NCBI RefSeq assembly: GCF_018324205.1
Contig: NZ_AP023356.1
Span: 5,314,001-5,378,000 of the forward strand
Direction of reading: 5' to 3'
DNA from: Actinoplanes ianthinogenes
GTDB lineage: Bacteria > Actinomycetota > Actinomycetes > Mycobacteriales > Micromonosporaceae
Length of the DNA: 64,000 bases
In this document: in pieces, positions 42,074-50,614 of the stretch
Position numbering within the stretch: position 1 is the first letter of the stretch
How the letters are laid out: every line of letters begins with the position of its first letter
Program-made: the position numbers and the translations under genes
The notes under the pieces: model-generated
Seen by the model: only the letters and a program-made list of their open reading frames with translations
What the model was told of the DNA's origin: nothing
Databases searched by the model: none

Positions 42074-43000
42074 ATGTCGCACGTGATCATCGGTTCCGGT
42101 CCGATCGGTTCCGGGGTCGCCCGGATCCTGACCGAGCAGGGCGAGCGGGTCCGCATCGTCACCCGCAGCGGCAGCGGCCCGGAGCACCCGCTCGTCGAGC
42201 GGGTCGCCGCGGACGCCTCCGACGCCCGCCGGCTGACCGAGCTGGCCCGCGACGCCGAGGTGATCTACAACTGCGCGAACCCGAAGTACACCGAGTGGGC
42301 CGACAAGTGGTTCCCGATGAACAACGCGATGATCGCCGCGGCCAAGGCCTCCGGCGCGGTCTACGCGATCACCGGCAACCTGTACGGCTACGGCCCCCAG
42401 CCCGGCGGCCGGATGACCGAGGACACCCCTTTGGCGGCCACCGGGCGCAAGGGCAAGATCCGGATCCAGATGTGGCAGGACGCGCTGGCCGCCGGGATCC
42501 GCACATTCGAGGCCCGCGCCTCGGACTACGTCGGCGCCGGCGCGGTCAGCACGATCTCCGCGGTACTGCTGCCGGCGATCGCCAAGGGCCGCACGGCCTG
42601 GGCGCCCGGCGACGTCGACGCGCCGCACACCTTCACCTACACCGGCGACATGGCCCGCACCCTGGTCACCCTGGCCCGGGACGAGCGCGCGCTGGGCCGC
42701 GCCTGGCACGTCCCGTCCGGGCCGGCGATCAGCATGCGCCGGCTGGCCGAGCGGTACTGCGCGGCGGCCGGCGTGCCGCAGGTCACGGTGCGGAGCCTGC
42801 CGCGGTTCGTGATGCGCACGGCCGGCCTGGTGGTGCCGATCGCCCGCGAGCTGGCCGAGATGGACTACCAGTTCTACGCGCCGTTCCTGATGGACAGCTC
42901 GCACACCGAGCGGGTCTTCGGCCTGGCCCCGACCGACCTGGTCGTCGCGCTGCGGGAGACCGCCGCCGCGTCCGAGGCGACCGCCGCCCGCCGGATGTGA
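42074..43000 (+). CDS. NAD-dependent epimerase/dehydratase family protein
   Basis: 308 residues. An extended SDR-like Rossmann fold begins HVIIGSGPIGSGVARIL (GxGxxG type), with DASDARRLTELARDAEVIYNCANP and YAITGNLYGYG. The canonical YxxxK is not clear, so the enzyme may be atypical. AAGGAGAA stands eight bases before the ATG at 42074. Control by the divergent TetR through the nearby operator is probable. Substrate unknown. Confidence 0.8.
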   Translation: MSHVIIGSGPIGSGVARILTEQGERVRIVTRSGSGPEHPLVERVAADASDARRLTELARDAEVIYNCANPKYTEWADKWFPMNNAMIAAAKASGAVYAITGNLYGYGPQPGGRMTEDTPLAATGRKGKIRIQMWQDALAAGIRTFEARASDYVGAGAVSTISAVLLPAIAKGRTAWAPGDVDAPHTFTYTGDMARTLVTLARDERALGRAWHVPSGPAISMRRLAERYCAAAGVPQVTVRSLPRFVMRTAGLVVPIARELAEMDYQFYAPFLMDSSHTERVFGLAPTDLVVALRETAAASEATAARRM

Positions 43001-43009
43001 CGGGCCTTT

Positions 43010-44401
43010 TCAGAGGATCAGCCCGACGCCGCCCCGGCGCGGATCACCGGCCGCGCCGGCCTGGCCGACCGCGGTCACCCCGCCGAAGTAATGGTTGAGG
43101 TCCGGCCACTCGACCACCTGCCAGCCGGCATCCCGCAGCGCCGTCAACTCCTCCGGCGGGCACCCGTGTTCGGCGTGGATGGTGTCCTCCACCGCGTGGA
43201 ACCGGGGCCGGGCGATCGCGTCCGCCACGTCCAGCCCGTCCACCAGCACCCCGAGCAGCGTGTCCACCAGCGCGGTCCGGATCCGCGAGGCACCCGCCGA
43301 CCCGGCTGCCACGGTCAGCGAGTCGTCCGGCCCGATCACCACGAGCGGGCACATGTAGGACGACATCCGCCGTCCCGGCACCAGCTCCTCGGTGAGCAAC
43401 TCGCCCTCGCCGAGCATCGAGTTCAGGTTGATCCCCAGCCCGGGCAGCCACACCCCGGCGCCCAGCCCGAGCGTCGTGGTGATCACGCAGGCGTTCCCCT
43501 CCTGGTCGACCACCGAGACGTTCGTGGTGTCGCCCAGTCGCTGCGCCCCGAGGTCGCGCAGCGCGGTGGCCACTCCGACGGCCCGTCCGGGCCGGGACAG
43601 GTCGGCCGGGAGCGCGCCGATGGTGTCCACGGTCCGGTTCAGGTCGTGCCGGGCGCACACCCGGTGGCCGCCCAGCGTCGCGTTGTCCACCGGCGCCTCG
43701 GCCACCCGGTAACTGGCCAGGTCGGCCGGGCCCAGCGTGCCGCCGGCCTCGCGGACCGTGGCGACCAGCAGATCCGCGTACTCCCCGGTGTAGAACACCT
43801 CCGGCCCGTCCGCCGCGAGCGCGTCCATCGCGGTCGCGAGACCGTGGTGGAACAGCAGCTCGTCGCTCTCCAGCAGCCGGCCGCCCGGCTGGTAGGCGCC
43901 GGCGCCGTCGCCGTAGGCCAGCGCCGGCGCGCACGACTTCAGCGTGCGGGCGTGCGCGGCCGGCAGCAGCACGCCGGTCCGGGCCAGGCCGGCCGCCGGG
44001 GCGACCACGTCCGACCAGGGCAGCCGGCCCCAGCGCCGGTGCACCTCGCCGAGGCCGGCCGGCACGCCGGGCACGGCCACGCTGGCCCCGCCGATCGAAT
44101 AGATCTGTGGCAGTCCGCCGAAGAACACGTCGACCGCGACCATCGGCTCCGGCTTGCGGTCGCCGTCCAGACCCGGGACCGCGACGAAGAAGTCCAGGCA
44201 GGTGACCTCGCCGGTGCGCGCGTCGAAGTAGGTGGCGAACCCGCCACCACCGATCCCGGTGTAGATCGTCTCGGCGACACAGCAGGCCAGGACGGCGGCG
44301 ACCGCCGCGTCGGCGGCAGTGCCGCCCGCTTCGAGAATCCGCACTCCGGTGCGGGCGGTCGCCGGATGGCTCGCGGCGACGCCGGCCGCAACGCTTCCCA
44401 T
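43010..44401 (-). CDS. ggt: gamma-glutamyltransferase-like Ntn hydrolase
   Basis: 463 residues, about 100 shorter than E. coli Ggt. The small-subunit nucleophile is Thr292 in GDTTNVSVVD, where the family cleaves itself. The substrate-pocket glycines (YTGIGGGGFATYFD), GINLNSMLGEGELL and a late GSAGASRIRTALV are present. There is no signal peptide, so it appears cytoplasmic. It could hydrolyse gamma-glutamyl amides or act on oxamate-type substrates. The ATG has a -10-like TACGCT six bases upstream. It is divergent from the transporter at 44450. Confidence 0.85.
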   Translation of the reverse strand: MGSVAAGVAASHPATARTGVRILEAGGTAADAAVAAVLACCVAETIYTGIGGGGFATYFDARTGEVTCLDFFVAVPGLDGDRKPEPMVAVDVFFGGLPQIYSIGGASVAVPGVPAGLGEVHRRWGRLPWSDVVAPAAGLARTGVLLPAAHARTLKSCAPALAYGDGAGAYQPGGRLLESDELLFHHGLATAMDALAADGPEVFYTGEYADLLVATVREAGGTLGPADLASYRVAEAPVDNATLGGHRVCARHDLNRTVDTIGALPADLSRPGRAVGVATALRDLGAQRLGDTTNVSVVDQEGNACVITTTLGLGAGVWLPGLGINLNSMLGEGELLTEELVPGRRMSSYMCPLVVIGPDDSLTVAAGSAGASRIRTALVDTLLGVLVDGLDVADAIARPRFHAVEDTIHAEHGCPPEELTALRDAGWQVVEWPDLNHYFGGVTAVGQAGAAGDPRRGGVGLIL

Positions 44402-44407
44402 GCGGCG

Positions 44408-44413
44408 AGCGTA
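44408..44413 (-). promoter_or_regulatory. -10-like TACGCT for the ggt-like gene
   Basis: On the minus strand TACGCT stands six bases before the ATG at 44401, as for other leaderless starts here. Confidence 0.4.
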
Positions 44414-44435
44414 GGCGGCAACGCCCGATCATGGT

Positions 44436-44441
44436 TACGAT
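44436..44441 (+). promoter_or_regulatory. -10-like TACGAT for the 44450 transporter
   Basis: TACGAT is eight bases before the ATG at 44450 and back to back with the ggt promoter. Confidence 0.4.
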
Positions 44442-44449
44442 GCGCGTCG

Positions 44450-45781
44450 ATGACGCCCACCGGTCCTTCTTCCGTGGTAACCCGGGCGAGTGTCCTGCCC
44501 AGGCGTGTTTTGGCTGGGTATGCCCTCGGTTCCCTGGTCACCGGAGCGTTCGGCACGGTGCCCGGTTTGTTGCTTCTGCCGTATCTGACCGACACGCTGG
44601 GTGTCGCAGCGGGCGTATCCGGCCTGCTCGTGCTCCTGCCGAAGGCGTGGGACGTCTTGGTCAACCCGCTCGCCGGTCGGATCTCCGACCGCAGGGGCTC
44701 CCGCCGGCCGTTTCTGCTGGTCGCTGGACTAGCGCTGAGTGGGCTGTTCGCTGCCATCTTTCTCGCGCCGTTCCCGGGCAGCGCCGCCTCCGGGGCCTAC
44801 GTCGCGATCGCCTTCCTGATCGCCGCCACCGCCTACGCCTTCTTCCAGGTGCCCTATGTGGCGATGCCGGCCGAGCTGACCGACGGCTACTCCGAACGCA
44901 CGCGTCTCATGACCTGGCGCGTCGCCGTCCTGGCGCTCGCCATTCTGATCTCCGGGGCGCTGGCGCCGTTCGTCGTCGAGGCGACCGGCGGCGGCCGGAC
45001 CGGACACCGGTGGTCCGGGTTGTTCGTCGCCGCCCTGATCGCTGCCGGCACGGTCTGCACCTTTTTCGGTACGCGTGGAGCCGAGTCCCGCATAGCCCGC
45101 GAGGCCGAGCCGTCCCTGCTAGCCCAGCTGCGCGTCGCGTCGGGCAACGCCCCGTTCCGTGCCCTGCTGCTCTGCTGGATCGTGCAGGCCGCCGGCATCG
45201 GCACCATGCTCGCCGGCGTGCAGTACTTCGCCGACCACGTGCTGCGCCAGGAGGCCGGCGGCACGTTCCTGTTCGCCGCGTTCGTCGGCCCGGCCCTGCT
45301 GGTCATGCCGATCTGGACGGCGCTCGGCAAGCGCTGGGGCAAGCTCCGCTCGCTGATCCTCGCCTCGCTGCTCTTCGCGGCCGGCGCGTTGTCGCTGCTC
45401 ACCGCCGAGGTGCTGCCCGCCGTCGTGGTCTACCTGACCGTGGCCGTGATCGGCGCCGGATATGCCGGCCAGCAGGTGTTCGCGATGGCCATGCTGCCGG
45501 ACTGCATCGCCTTCGACACCGCGCGCACCGGTCGCCGCCAGGCCGGCGTCTTCACCGGCCTGTGGACCGCGGGGGAGACCCTCGGCCTCGCGCTGGGCCC
45601 CGGCATCTACGCCCTGATGTTGCAGATCTTCGGCTACGTCTCGTCGGCGACCGGGGAGGCCGCGGTGCAGGACGCGACCGCGCGGCTCGGCGTGCTGCTC
45701 GGGTTCACCGTGCTTCCGGCGCTGCTGGTCGGCGCCGGGGTCGTGCTGCTCCGCGGCTACCAGGAGAGGATCAAACCATGA
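44450..45781 (+). CDS. GPH/MFS-type transporter
   Basis: 443 residues with about twelve hydrophobic segments. The sequence SDRRGSRRPFLL between helices 2 and 3 and DVLVNPLAGRISDR are the glycoside-pentoside-hexuronide (MelB-like) signature, as is FFQVPYVAMPAELTDGYSERTRL. It moves a sugar or related polar solute with a cation; the substrate is unknown. The ATG at 44450 is selected for its -10 box. It ends in an ATGA overlap with the PLP lyase gene, so transport and lysis of one compound are probably linked. Confidence 0.85.
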   Translation: MTPTGPSSVVTRASVLPRRVLAGYALGSLVTGAFGTVPGLLLLPYLTDTLGVAAGVSGLLVLLPKAWDVLVNPLAGRISDRRGSRRPFLLVAGLALSGLFAAIFLAPFPGSAASGAYVAIAFLIAATAYAFFQVPYVAMPAELTDGYSERTRLMTWRVAVLALAILISGALAPFVVEATGGGRTGHRWSGLFVAALIAAGTVCTFFGTRGAESRIAREAEPSLLAQLRVASGNAPFRALLLCWIVQAAGIGTMLAGVQYFADHVLRQEAGGTFLFAAFVGPALLVMPIWTALGKRWGKLRSLILASLLFAAGALSLLTAEVLPAVVVYLTVAVIGAGYAGQQVFAMAMLPDCIAFDTARTGRRQAGVFTGLWTAGETLGLALGPGIYALMLQIFGYVSSATGEAAVQDATARLGVLLGFTVLPALLVGAGVVLLRGYQERIKP

Positions 45782-47205
45782 TCGACGCGCTTCCCGAGAA
45801 GGGCGTCCCGGCCGACCAGATCCTCTCGGAGCTGCGCGGGTTGCGGTCCGCCGATCTGCCCACGCACGGCGGGCGGCTCTTCGCGTACGTCTACGACCCG
45901 GCCGTGGCCGGCCTCGACGAGCTGGCGCGGCAGGCGTACGCCGTCTCCGCCTCGGTCAACGGTCTCGACCCGACCGCCTTCCCGTCCCTGCTCGCCATGG
46001 AGAACGCGCTGGTCGGCGCGGCCGCCAAGCTGCTCGGCGGCACCGCGGCGACGGTCGGCAGCGTGACCAGCGGCGGCACCGAGTCACTGATCCTCGCGGT
46101 GAAGGCGGCCCGGGACGCGCACCCGTCCATAGCGAACCCGCGGCTCGTCGTCCCGTCCACCGCGCACGCGGCGTTCGCCAAGGCCGCGCACTACCTGAGG
46201 GTCGCGCTCGACGTCGTGCCGGTGAAAGATCTCCGTGCCGACCCCTCCCTCGTCGAGGCGGCGATCGGGCCGGATACCGTGCTTGTCGCGGCCTCCGCGC
46301 CGTCCTACGCGCACGGTGTGGTCGACCCGATCCCCGCTCTCGCGGCCATTGCCCGTGATCGCGGCGTGCGGTTCCACGTCGACGCCTGTTTCGGCGGCTG
46401 GATCCTGCCCTACCTGCGGCGGCTCGGCGCCGACCTGCCGCCGTTCGACCTGTCCGTGCCCGGCGTCACCAGCATCTCGGTCGACCTGCACAAGTACGCC
46501 TACGCGCCGAAGGGCGTCTCGGTGCTGCTGCACGCCTCCGAGGAGCTGCGCCGCCCGCAGTACTTCGCGTACGCCGACTGGCCCGGCTACACGATGATCA
46601 ACCCGGTCATCTCGTCCACCCGCTCCGGCGGCCCGATCGCCGCGGCCCTGGCCACCCTGCGCTCCCTCGGCGACGCCGGTTACCTGGAGCTGGCCGCCGC
46701 CACCCGCGAGGCGGTCGGCATTCTCGGCGACGCGGTCCGGGCCGTCGACGGCGTCCGCCTGTACGCCCCGCCGGAGACCAGCGTCGTCTGCCTGGCCTCG
46801 GACGGCGTGGACCTGTTCGTGCTCGCCGACGAGTTGGCGGCGCGCGGCTGGCACACCCAGCCGCAGATGGCGTACCGGGACCTGCCCTCGACCATCCACC
46901 TCACGGTGACCGCCTCGGTCCGGCCCACCGCCGCGTCGTTCGCCTCGGACCTGTCCGACGCGGTCGCCGCCGCCGAGGCCCGCGGCCCGGTCCAGGTCCC
47001 CAACCTGCCCCCACTCTCCCCGGAGATGATCACCCCCGACTTCATCGCCGGCCTGGCCGCCGGCCTGGGCCTGGGCGACGGCGACTTCAGCCGCATGGCC
47101 GAGGTGAACACGCTGCTGAACGCCGCCCCACCGGCCCTGCGCGAGGCCCTGCTGACCGGCTTCCTGAGCCTCCTCCAACGTCCCGCGGCAAACGAGGTAG
47201 GTTGA
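45778..47205 (+). CDS. PLP-dependent lyase/decarboxylase, sphingosine-1-phosphate lyase-like
   Basis: 475 residues, fold type I. SVTSGGTESLILAVKA and HVDACFGGW (Asp202) are the cofactor motifs, and the Schiff-base Lys239 is in SVDLHKYAYAPKG. The sequence resembles sphingosine-1-phosphate lyase and bacterial glutamate/aspartate decarboxylases; SPL-like is the better fit. It would cleave a phosphorylated amino alcohol or decarboxylate an amino acid. It is translationally coupled to the transporter, and its stop is only four bases before nuoB. Confidence 0.82.
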   Translation: MIDALPEKGVPADQILSELRGLRSADLPTHGGRLFAYVYDPAVAGLDELARQAYAVSASVNGLDPTAFPSLLAMENALVGAAAKLLGGTAATVGSVTSGGTESLILAVKAARDAHPSIANPRLVVPSTAHAAFAKAAHYLRVALDVVPVKDLRADPSLVEAAIGPDTVLVAASAPSYAHGVVDPIPALAAIARDRGVRFHVDACFGGWILPYLRRLGADLPPFDLSVPGVTSISVDLHKYAYAPKGVSVLLHASEELRRPQYFAYADWPGYTMINPVISSTRSGGPIAAALATLRSLGDAGYLELAAATREAVGILGDAVRAVDGVRLYAPPETSVVCLASDGVDLFVLADELAARGWHTQPQMAYRDLPSTIHLTVTASVRPTAASFASDLSDAVAAAEARGPVQVPNLPPLSPEMITPDFIAGLAAGLGLGDGDFSRMAEVNTLLNAAPPALREALLTGFLSLLQRPAANEVG

Positions 47206-47209
47206 CCGG

Positions 47210-47746
47210 ATGGCCCTTCCTGGCGTGCTCGGTGAACCCATCCGGTTCGTGCTGAACTGGGGGCGCCGGTATTCGCTGTGGGTGTTCAACTTCGGGCTGG
47301 CCTGCTGCGCGATCGAGTTCATCGCGTCGAGCATGAGCCGGCACGACTTCATGCGCCTGGGCGTGATCCCGTTCGCGCACGGCCCGCGCCAGGCCGACCT
47401 GATGGTGGTCTCCGGCACGGTCACCGACAAGATGGCCCCGGCCATCAAGCGGCTCTACGACCAGATGCCCGAGCCGAAATACGTCATCTCGTTCGGCTCC
47501 TGCTCCAACTGCGGCGGGCCGTACTGGGATTCGTACTCGGTCACCAAGGGCGTCGACCAGATCATCCCGGTCGACGTCTACGTCCCGGGCTGCCCACCCC
47601 GCCCGGAGGCACTCCTGCACGGCATCCTCCGTCTCCAGGAGAAGATCGCCGCCGAGCAGTCCGGCCCCGGCGGCGTCTCCCGCCCCGACCCCCTGGCCAA
47701 GAACGCGGCCGCGTTAACCGCTCCCGTGGTGGCCCCGCCGGTCTAG
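47210..47746 (+). CDS. nuoB: NADH-quinone oxidoreductase subunit B
   Basis: 178 residues. The four N2 cluster Cys are present: the CC pair in LACCAIE, GSCSNC and PGCPPRPEAL. It binds the last Fe-S cluster before quinone at the NuoB/NuoD interface. The C-terminal ~30 residues are variable. It starts four bases after the PLP lyase. It is the first gene of a scattered complex I cluster and is followed by unrelated genes instead of nuoC and nuoD. Confidence 0.93.
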   Translation: MALPGVLGEPIRFVLNWGRRYSLWVFNFGLACCAIEFIASSMSRHDFMRLGVIPFAHGPRQADLMVVSGTVTDKMAPAIKRLYDQMPEPKYVISFGSCSNCGGPYWDSYSVTKGVDQIIPVDVYVPGCPPRPEALLHGILRLQEKIAAEQSGPGGVSRPDPLAKNAAALTAPVVAPPV

Positions 47747-47749
47747 CGT
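47744..47749 (+). promoter_or_regulatory. -10-like TAGCGT, leaderless start of the DUF2252 gene
   Basis: TAGCGT overlaps the nuoB stop and is seven bases before the ATG at 47757. Confidence 0.45.
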
Positions 47750-47756
47750 GATCGGC

Positions 47757-49058
47757 ATGAGCGAAGCGTCGCGTGCCGACTTCATTGTTGACGTCCTGAC
47801 TCGTGAGTTCGGCGAGCTGATGGCGATCGATCCGGCGGCGTTCCGCCGCAAATTCCGGAAGATGGCGGCCTCCCCGTTCGCGTTCTACCGGGGCAGCGCG
47901 TCGCTGTTCTACGCCGACCAGGTCGGCGACTACCGCGACGACAGTTACCTCGACGAGCGGACCAGCCGGGTCTGGATCCACGGCGACCTGCACGCGGAGA
48001 ACTTCGGCACCTACATGAACTCGTCCGGCCGGCTGGTCTTCAACGTCAACGACTTCGACGAGGCGTACGTCGGGCCGTTCTCCTGGGATCTGAAGCGTTT
48101 CTCCGCCAGCGTCGCCCTGATCGGTTACTCCAAGGCGCTCTCCGACGACAACATCTCCGCGCTGGTCACCGTGTTCGCCGAGTCGTATCTGACCGAGCTG
48201 CGGGCGATCGCGCACGGCGGCGACGACGCGATCGGCTCGATCACCCTGGAGAACGCGACCGGGGCGCTGCGCCGGGTGCTCCAGGAGGCCCGCCTCAACA
48301 CCCGGGTCGACCTGCTCGACGGTCAGACCACGATCGACGACTACGAGCGCCGCTTCTCCCTCGGCGACGGCGTCTACGAGGTCGACGAGGCCACGGTCGA
48401 GCGGGTGACGGCCGCCTTCCAGCAGTACCTCGGCACGCTGCCGGACGCCGGGCGGACCATCTCCACCAACATCAAGGACATCAAGCTGCGCAAGGGCGTC
48501 GGGATCGGCTCGGCCGGCCTGCCGTCCTACAACCTGCTGCTGGAGGGGCACACCGAGGCCCTGGAGAACGACGTCGTCATCTACATGAAGCAGGCGCAGA
48601 TCCCGGCCGTCGCGCGGTGGATCGACGACGACCGGGTCCGGTCCTACTTCAAGCACCAGGGCCACCGGACCGCCGAGTCGCAGCGGGCCCTGCAGGCGCA
48701 CGCCGACCCGTGGCTCGGGTTCACCGAGCTGGACGGCGTCGGCCAGCTGGTCGCCGAGGTGTCGCCCTATGCGGCCGACCTGGACTGGTCCGACGTCAAC
48801 GAGCCGGAGGAGCTGTCCGGGGTGATCGCCGACCTGGGCCGCGCGGTGGCCCGGATGCACTCGGTCGCCGACGACGAGTCCAGCCACGACCTGGTCGACT
48901 TCTCGACCGAGGAGGCGATCGTCGCGGTCGTCGACAAGGACGAGGCCGGTTTCGTGCGGCACCTGGTCGATTTCGCGCACAAGTACGGTGACCAGGCCCG
49001 CGAGGACCACCAGGACTTCGTCGACGTGTTCCGCAACGGCCGCATCCCCGGCCTCTGA
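47757..49058 (+). CDS. DUF2252 kinase-like protein
   Basis: 433 residues. A motif resembling aminoglycoside-phosphotransferase-type kinases is present: WIHGDLHAENFGT, then NVNDFDEAYVGPFSWDLKR. These give a possible catalytic Asp/Asn and metal Asp. The family is common in actinobacteria with no established activity. The in-frame GTG at 47748 overlaps the -10 box and is less likely than the ATG. It lies between nuoB and the sigma pair and is not a complex I subunit. Confidence 0.85.
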   Translation: MSEASRADFIVDVLTREFGELMAIDPAAFRRKFRKMAASPFAFYRGSASLFYADQVGDYRDDSYLDERTSRVWIHGDLHAENFGTYMNSSGRLVFNVNDFDEAYVGPFSWDLKRFSASVALIGYSKALSDDNISALVTVFAESYLTELRAIAHGGDDAIGSITLENATGALRRVLQEARLNTRVDLLDGQTTIDDYERRFSLGDGVYEVDEATVERVTAAFQQYLGTLPDAGRTISTNIKDIKLRKGVGIGSAGLPSYNLLLEGHTEALENDVVIYMKQAQIPAVARWIDDDRVRSYFKHQGHRTAESQRALQAHADPWLGFTELDGVGQLVAEVSPYAADLDWSDVNEPEELSGVIADLGRAVARMHSVADDESSHDLVDFSTEEAIVAVVDKDEAGFVRHLVDFAHKYGDQAREDHQDFVDVFRNGRIPGL

Positions 49059-49060
49059 GG

Positions 49061-49972
49061 TCAGATGCGCTCCACCCGGTATCCGACGGCAGCCCTGTTC
49101 CGGGCGTCCTCGGACGCCCGGACCTCGAAGGTGCCGAGCTTGGTGCCGGCCGGCATGGTCACGTCGAAACGTCCCACCGTCCCATCGCAGGGCTGATCGT
49201 AGGTCTTGAGCGGCTTGGCTGAAGGAGTCAGCTGGGTGTTCCCGACCCGGGCCCGGACCGATCCGGTGCCGACGCAGGCGATGGTGATCCGGTAGACCCC
49301 GGCCCGTGCCGTGTCGTCCTCTTCACCGTCACCCACCTCCAGCCAGGAGGTCGACGCGTTCTCTCCCACCAGCTGTCCAGCCTCGGTCTGCATCCGGGTC
49401 ATCTCCTCGGAGGAGATGTTCAGCGCCCAGGCCACGCCGACCCGGCCCGCCGCCGCCCGGTCGGCGTGCGCGCCGACGAGAATCTGGTGCCGTTCCCCGG
49501 TGAAGGTCACCCGGACCTTCTGCTGAACAGGGTTCCGGGCACACGGCAGGCTGAGGTGGGTGTCGCCGGCGCTCAGGTCGACGGTGCCGGTGTCGCCGAC
49601 GCAGGCGGCGACGAAGTCGTATTCCCTCGGGATGACTTGAAGTCCGACGGAGACGTCGTCGGTGATCGTCCCGCCGGTCACCTGCGGCCAGCTGTTGAGC
49701 CGGATCGCCCGGGCGGCGTCCAGAGCCAGGCTCTTCCGCGCATCCAGGGAGAGCGGCGTGCCGGGCTGGGCCGGTGGTGCCGGCCGCAGCGGCTTCGCGA
49801 CCCCGAGACCGACGCCGGACGCCAGCAGGACGGCCAGTCCGGCGCCGACCGCGGTCCGCCGCATCCGGCGGCGCCGGACCGTGGTCCGGGCCGCGTCCAC
49901 GCCGGGCGGCATGATCGTCGCCATCGTCTCGGACCGCAGGTCGGCGAAGAGTCGCTCGAGTTGATCGTTCAT
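49061..49972 (-). CDS. membrane partner of the second SigE-family sigma factor
   Basis: 303 residues. A short cytoplasmic N-terminus with TVRRRRMRRTAVGAG precedes one membrane helix (about 39-58) and an outer region of ~240 residues with paired Cys. It begins at the ATG overlapping the sigma stop by four bases. Its plan equals that of the protein at 33837, although the outer sequence has diverged. An anti-sigma role is inferred from position. Confidence 0.7.
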   Translation of the reverse strand: MNDQLERLFADLRSETMATIMPPGVDAARTTVRRRRMRRTAVGAGLAVLLASGVGLGVAKPLRPAPPAQPGTPLSLDARKSLALDAARAIRLNSWPQVTGGTITDDVSVGLQVIPREYDFVAACVGDTGTVDLSAGDTHLSLPCARNPVQQKVRVTFTGERHQILVGAHADRAAAGRVGVAWALNISSEEMTRMQTEAGQLVGENASTSWLEVGDGEEDDTARAGVYRITIACVGTGSVRARVGNTQLTPSAKPLKTYDQPCDGTVGRFDVTMPAGTKLGTFEVRASEDARNRAAVGYRVERI

Positions 49973-50514
49973 CGCTCGCCTCCGGCGGTGTCGGTCAGGT
50001 TCAGTTGGACGGCCATCGCGGTCCGGCCGCGGTGCAGCCAGGACTTCACGGTTCCCTCGGCCACCCCCTCGCGGCGGGCGACCTCGGCGACCGGCATGTC
50101 CGCCAGGTAGTGCAGGACGAGGGCGCGCCGTTGCTTGTCGGGCAGTTCGGCGAGCGCCGCGATCAGCGCCACCCGGTCCGGTTCCGGCCCGTCAGCCCGC
50201 GGTTCGCTGCTCGGCTGCCGGCGCAGGAAGCCGAGCGCGGTCCGCGCCCGCCGCCAGCGGCTGACCGCGAGGTTCCAGGCGACGCGCCGGACCCAGGCGA
50301 CCGGATCGTCATATCGGGAAACGGTCCGCCACCGGCTCAAGGCCCGGCAGAAGGCTTCCTGTACGACGTCCTGCGCCTCCTGGCGATCGCCGAAGTAGGC
50401 GTACAACTGCACGGTCAGGTCGGCGTAGTGGGCGGCGTACACCTCGTCGAACGTCGGCGGGTCATGGTGCACGGCGCTCGACGTCCCCGATCTGCTCTCG
50501 GCGATGGCTGTCAC
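49969..50514 (-). CDS. ECF sigma factor, SigE family (second copy)
   Basis: 181 residues. Region 2: FDEVYAAHYADLTVQLYAYF, with AQDVVQEAFCRALSRW. Region 4: KQRRALVLHYLADMPVAEVARREGVAEGTVKSWLHRGR. Long runs such as YDDP.AWVRRVAWNLA and WRRARTA are shared with the sigma at 34492. GTG start. It lies on the opposite strand to the nuo genes, between nuoB and nuoC. Confidence 0.9.
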   Translation of the reverse strand: MTAIAESRSGTSSAVHHDPPTFDEVYAAHYADLTVQLYAYFGDRQEAQDVVQEAFCRALSRWRTVSRYDDPVAWVRRVAWNLAVSRWRRARTALGFLRRQPSSEPRADGPEPDRVALIAALAELPDKQRRALVLHYLADMPVAEVARREGVAEGTVKSWLHRGRTAMAVQLNLTDTAGGER

Positions 50515-50601
50515 GGCGACTACACGTCCGTGCCCGGCAGCAGGTTGCGGACCGTTTGCGGACCGGCGCCCGGCGGCAGACCGTGGACCGGCCCCAGATC
50601 A

Positions 50602-50607
50602 TAGGAT
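50602..50607 (+). promoter_or_regulatory. -10-like TAGGAT for nuoC
   Basis: TAGGAT is seven bases before the ATG at 50615. It overlaps the alternative in-frame ATG at 50606, which argues for the later start. Confidence 0.45.
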
Positions 50608-50614
50608 GACCAGC

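Noticed and set aside
43091..44449. Long N-terminal extension of the 44450 transporter
   Set aside because: It is the antisense reading of the gamma-glutamyltransferase gene; the membrane protein begins normally at 44450.
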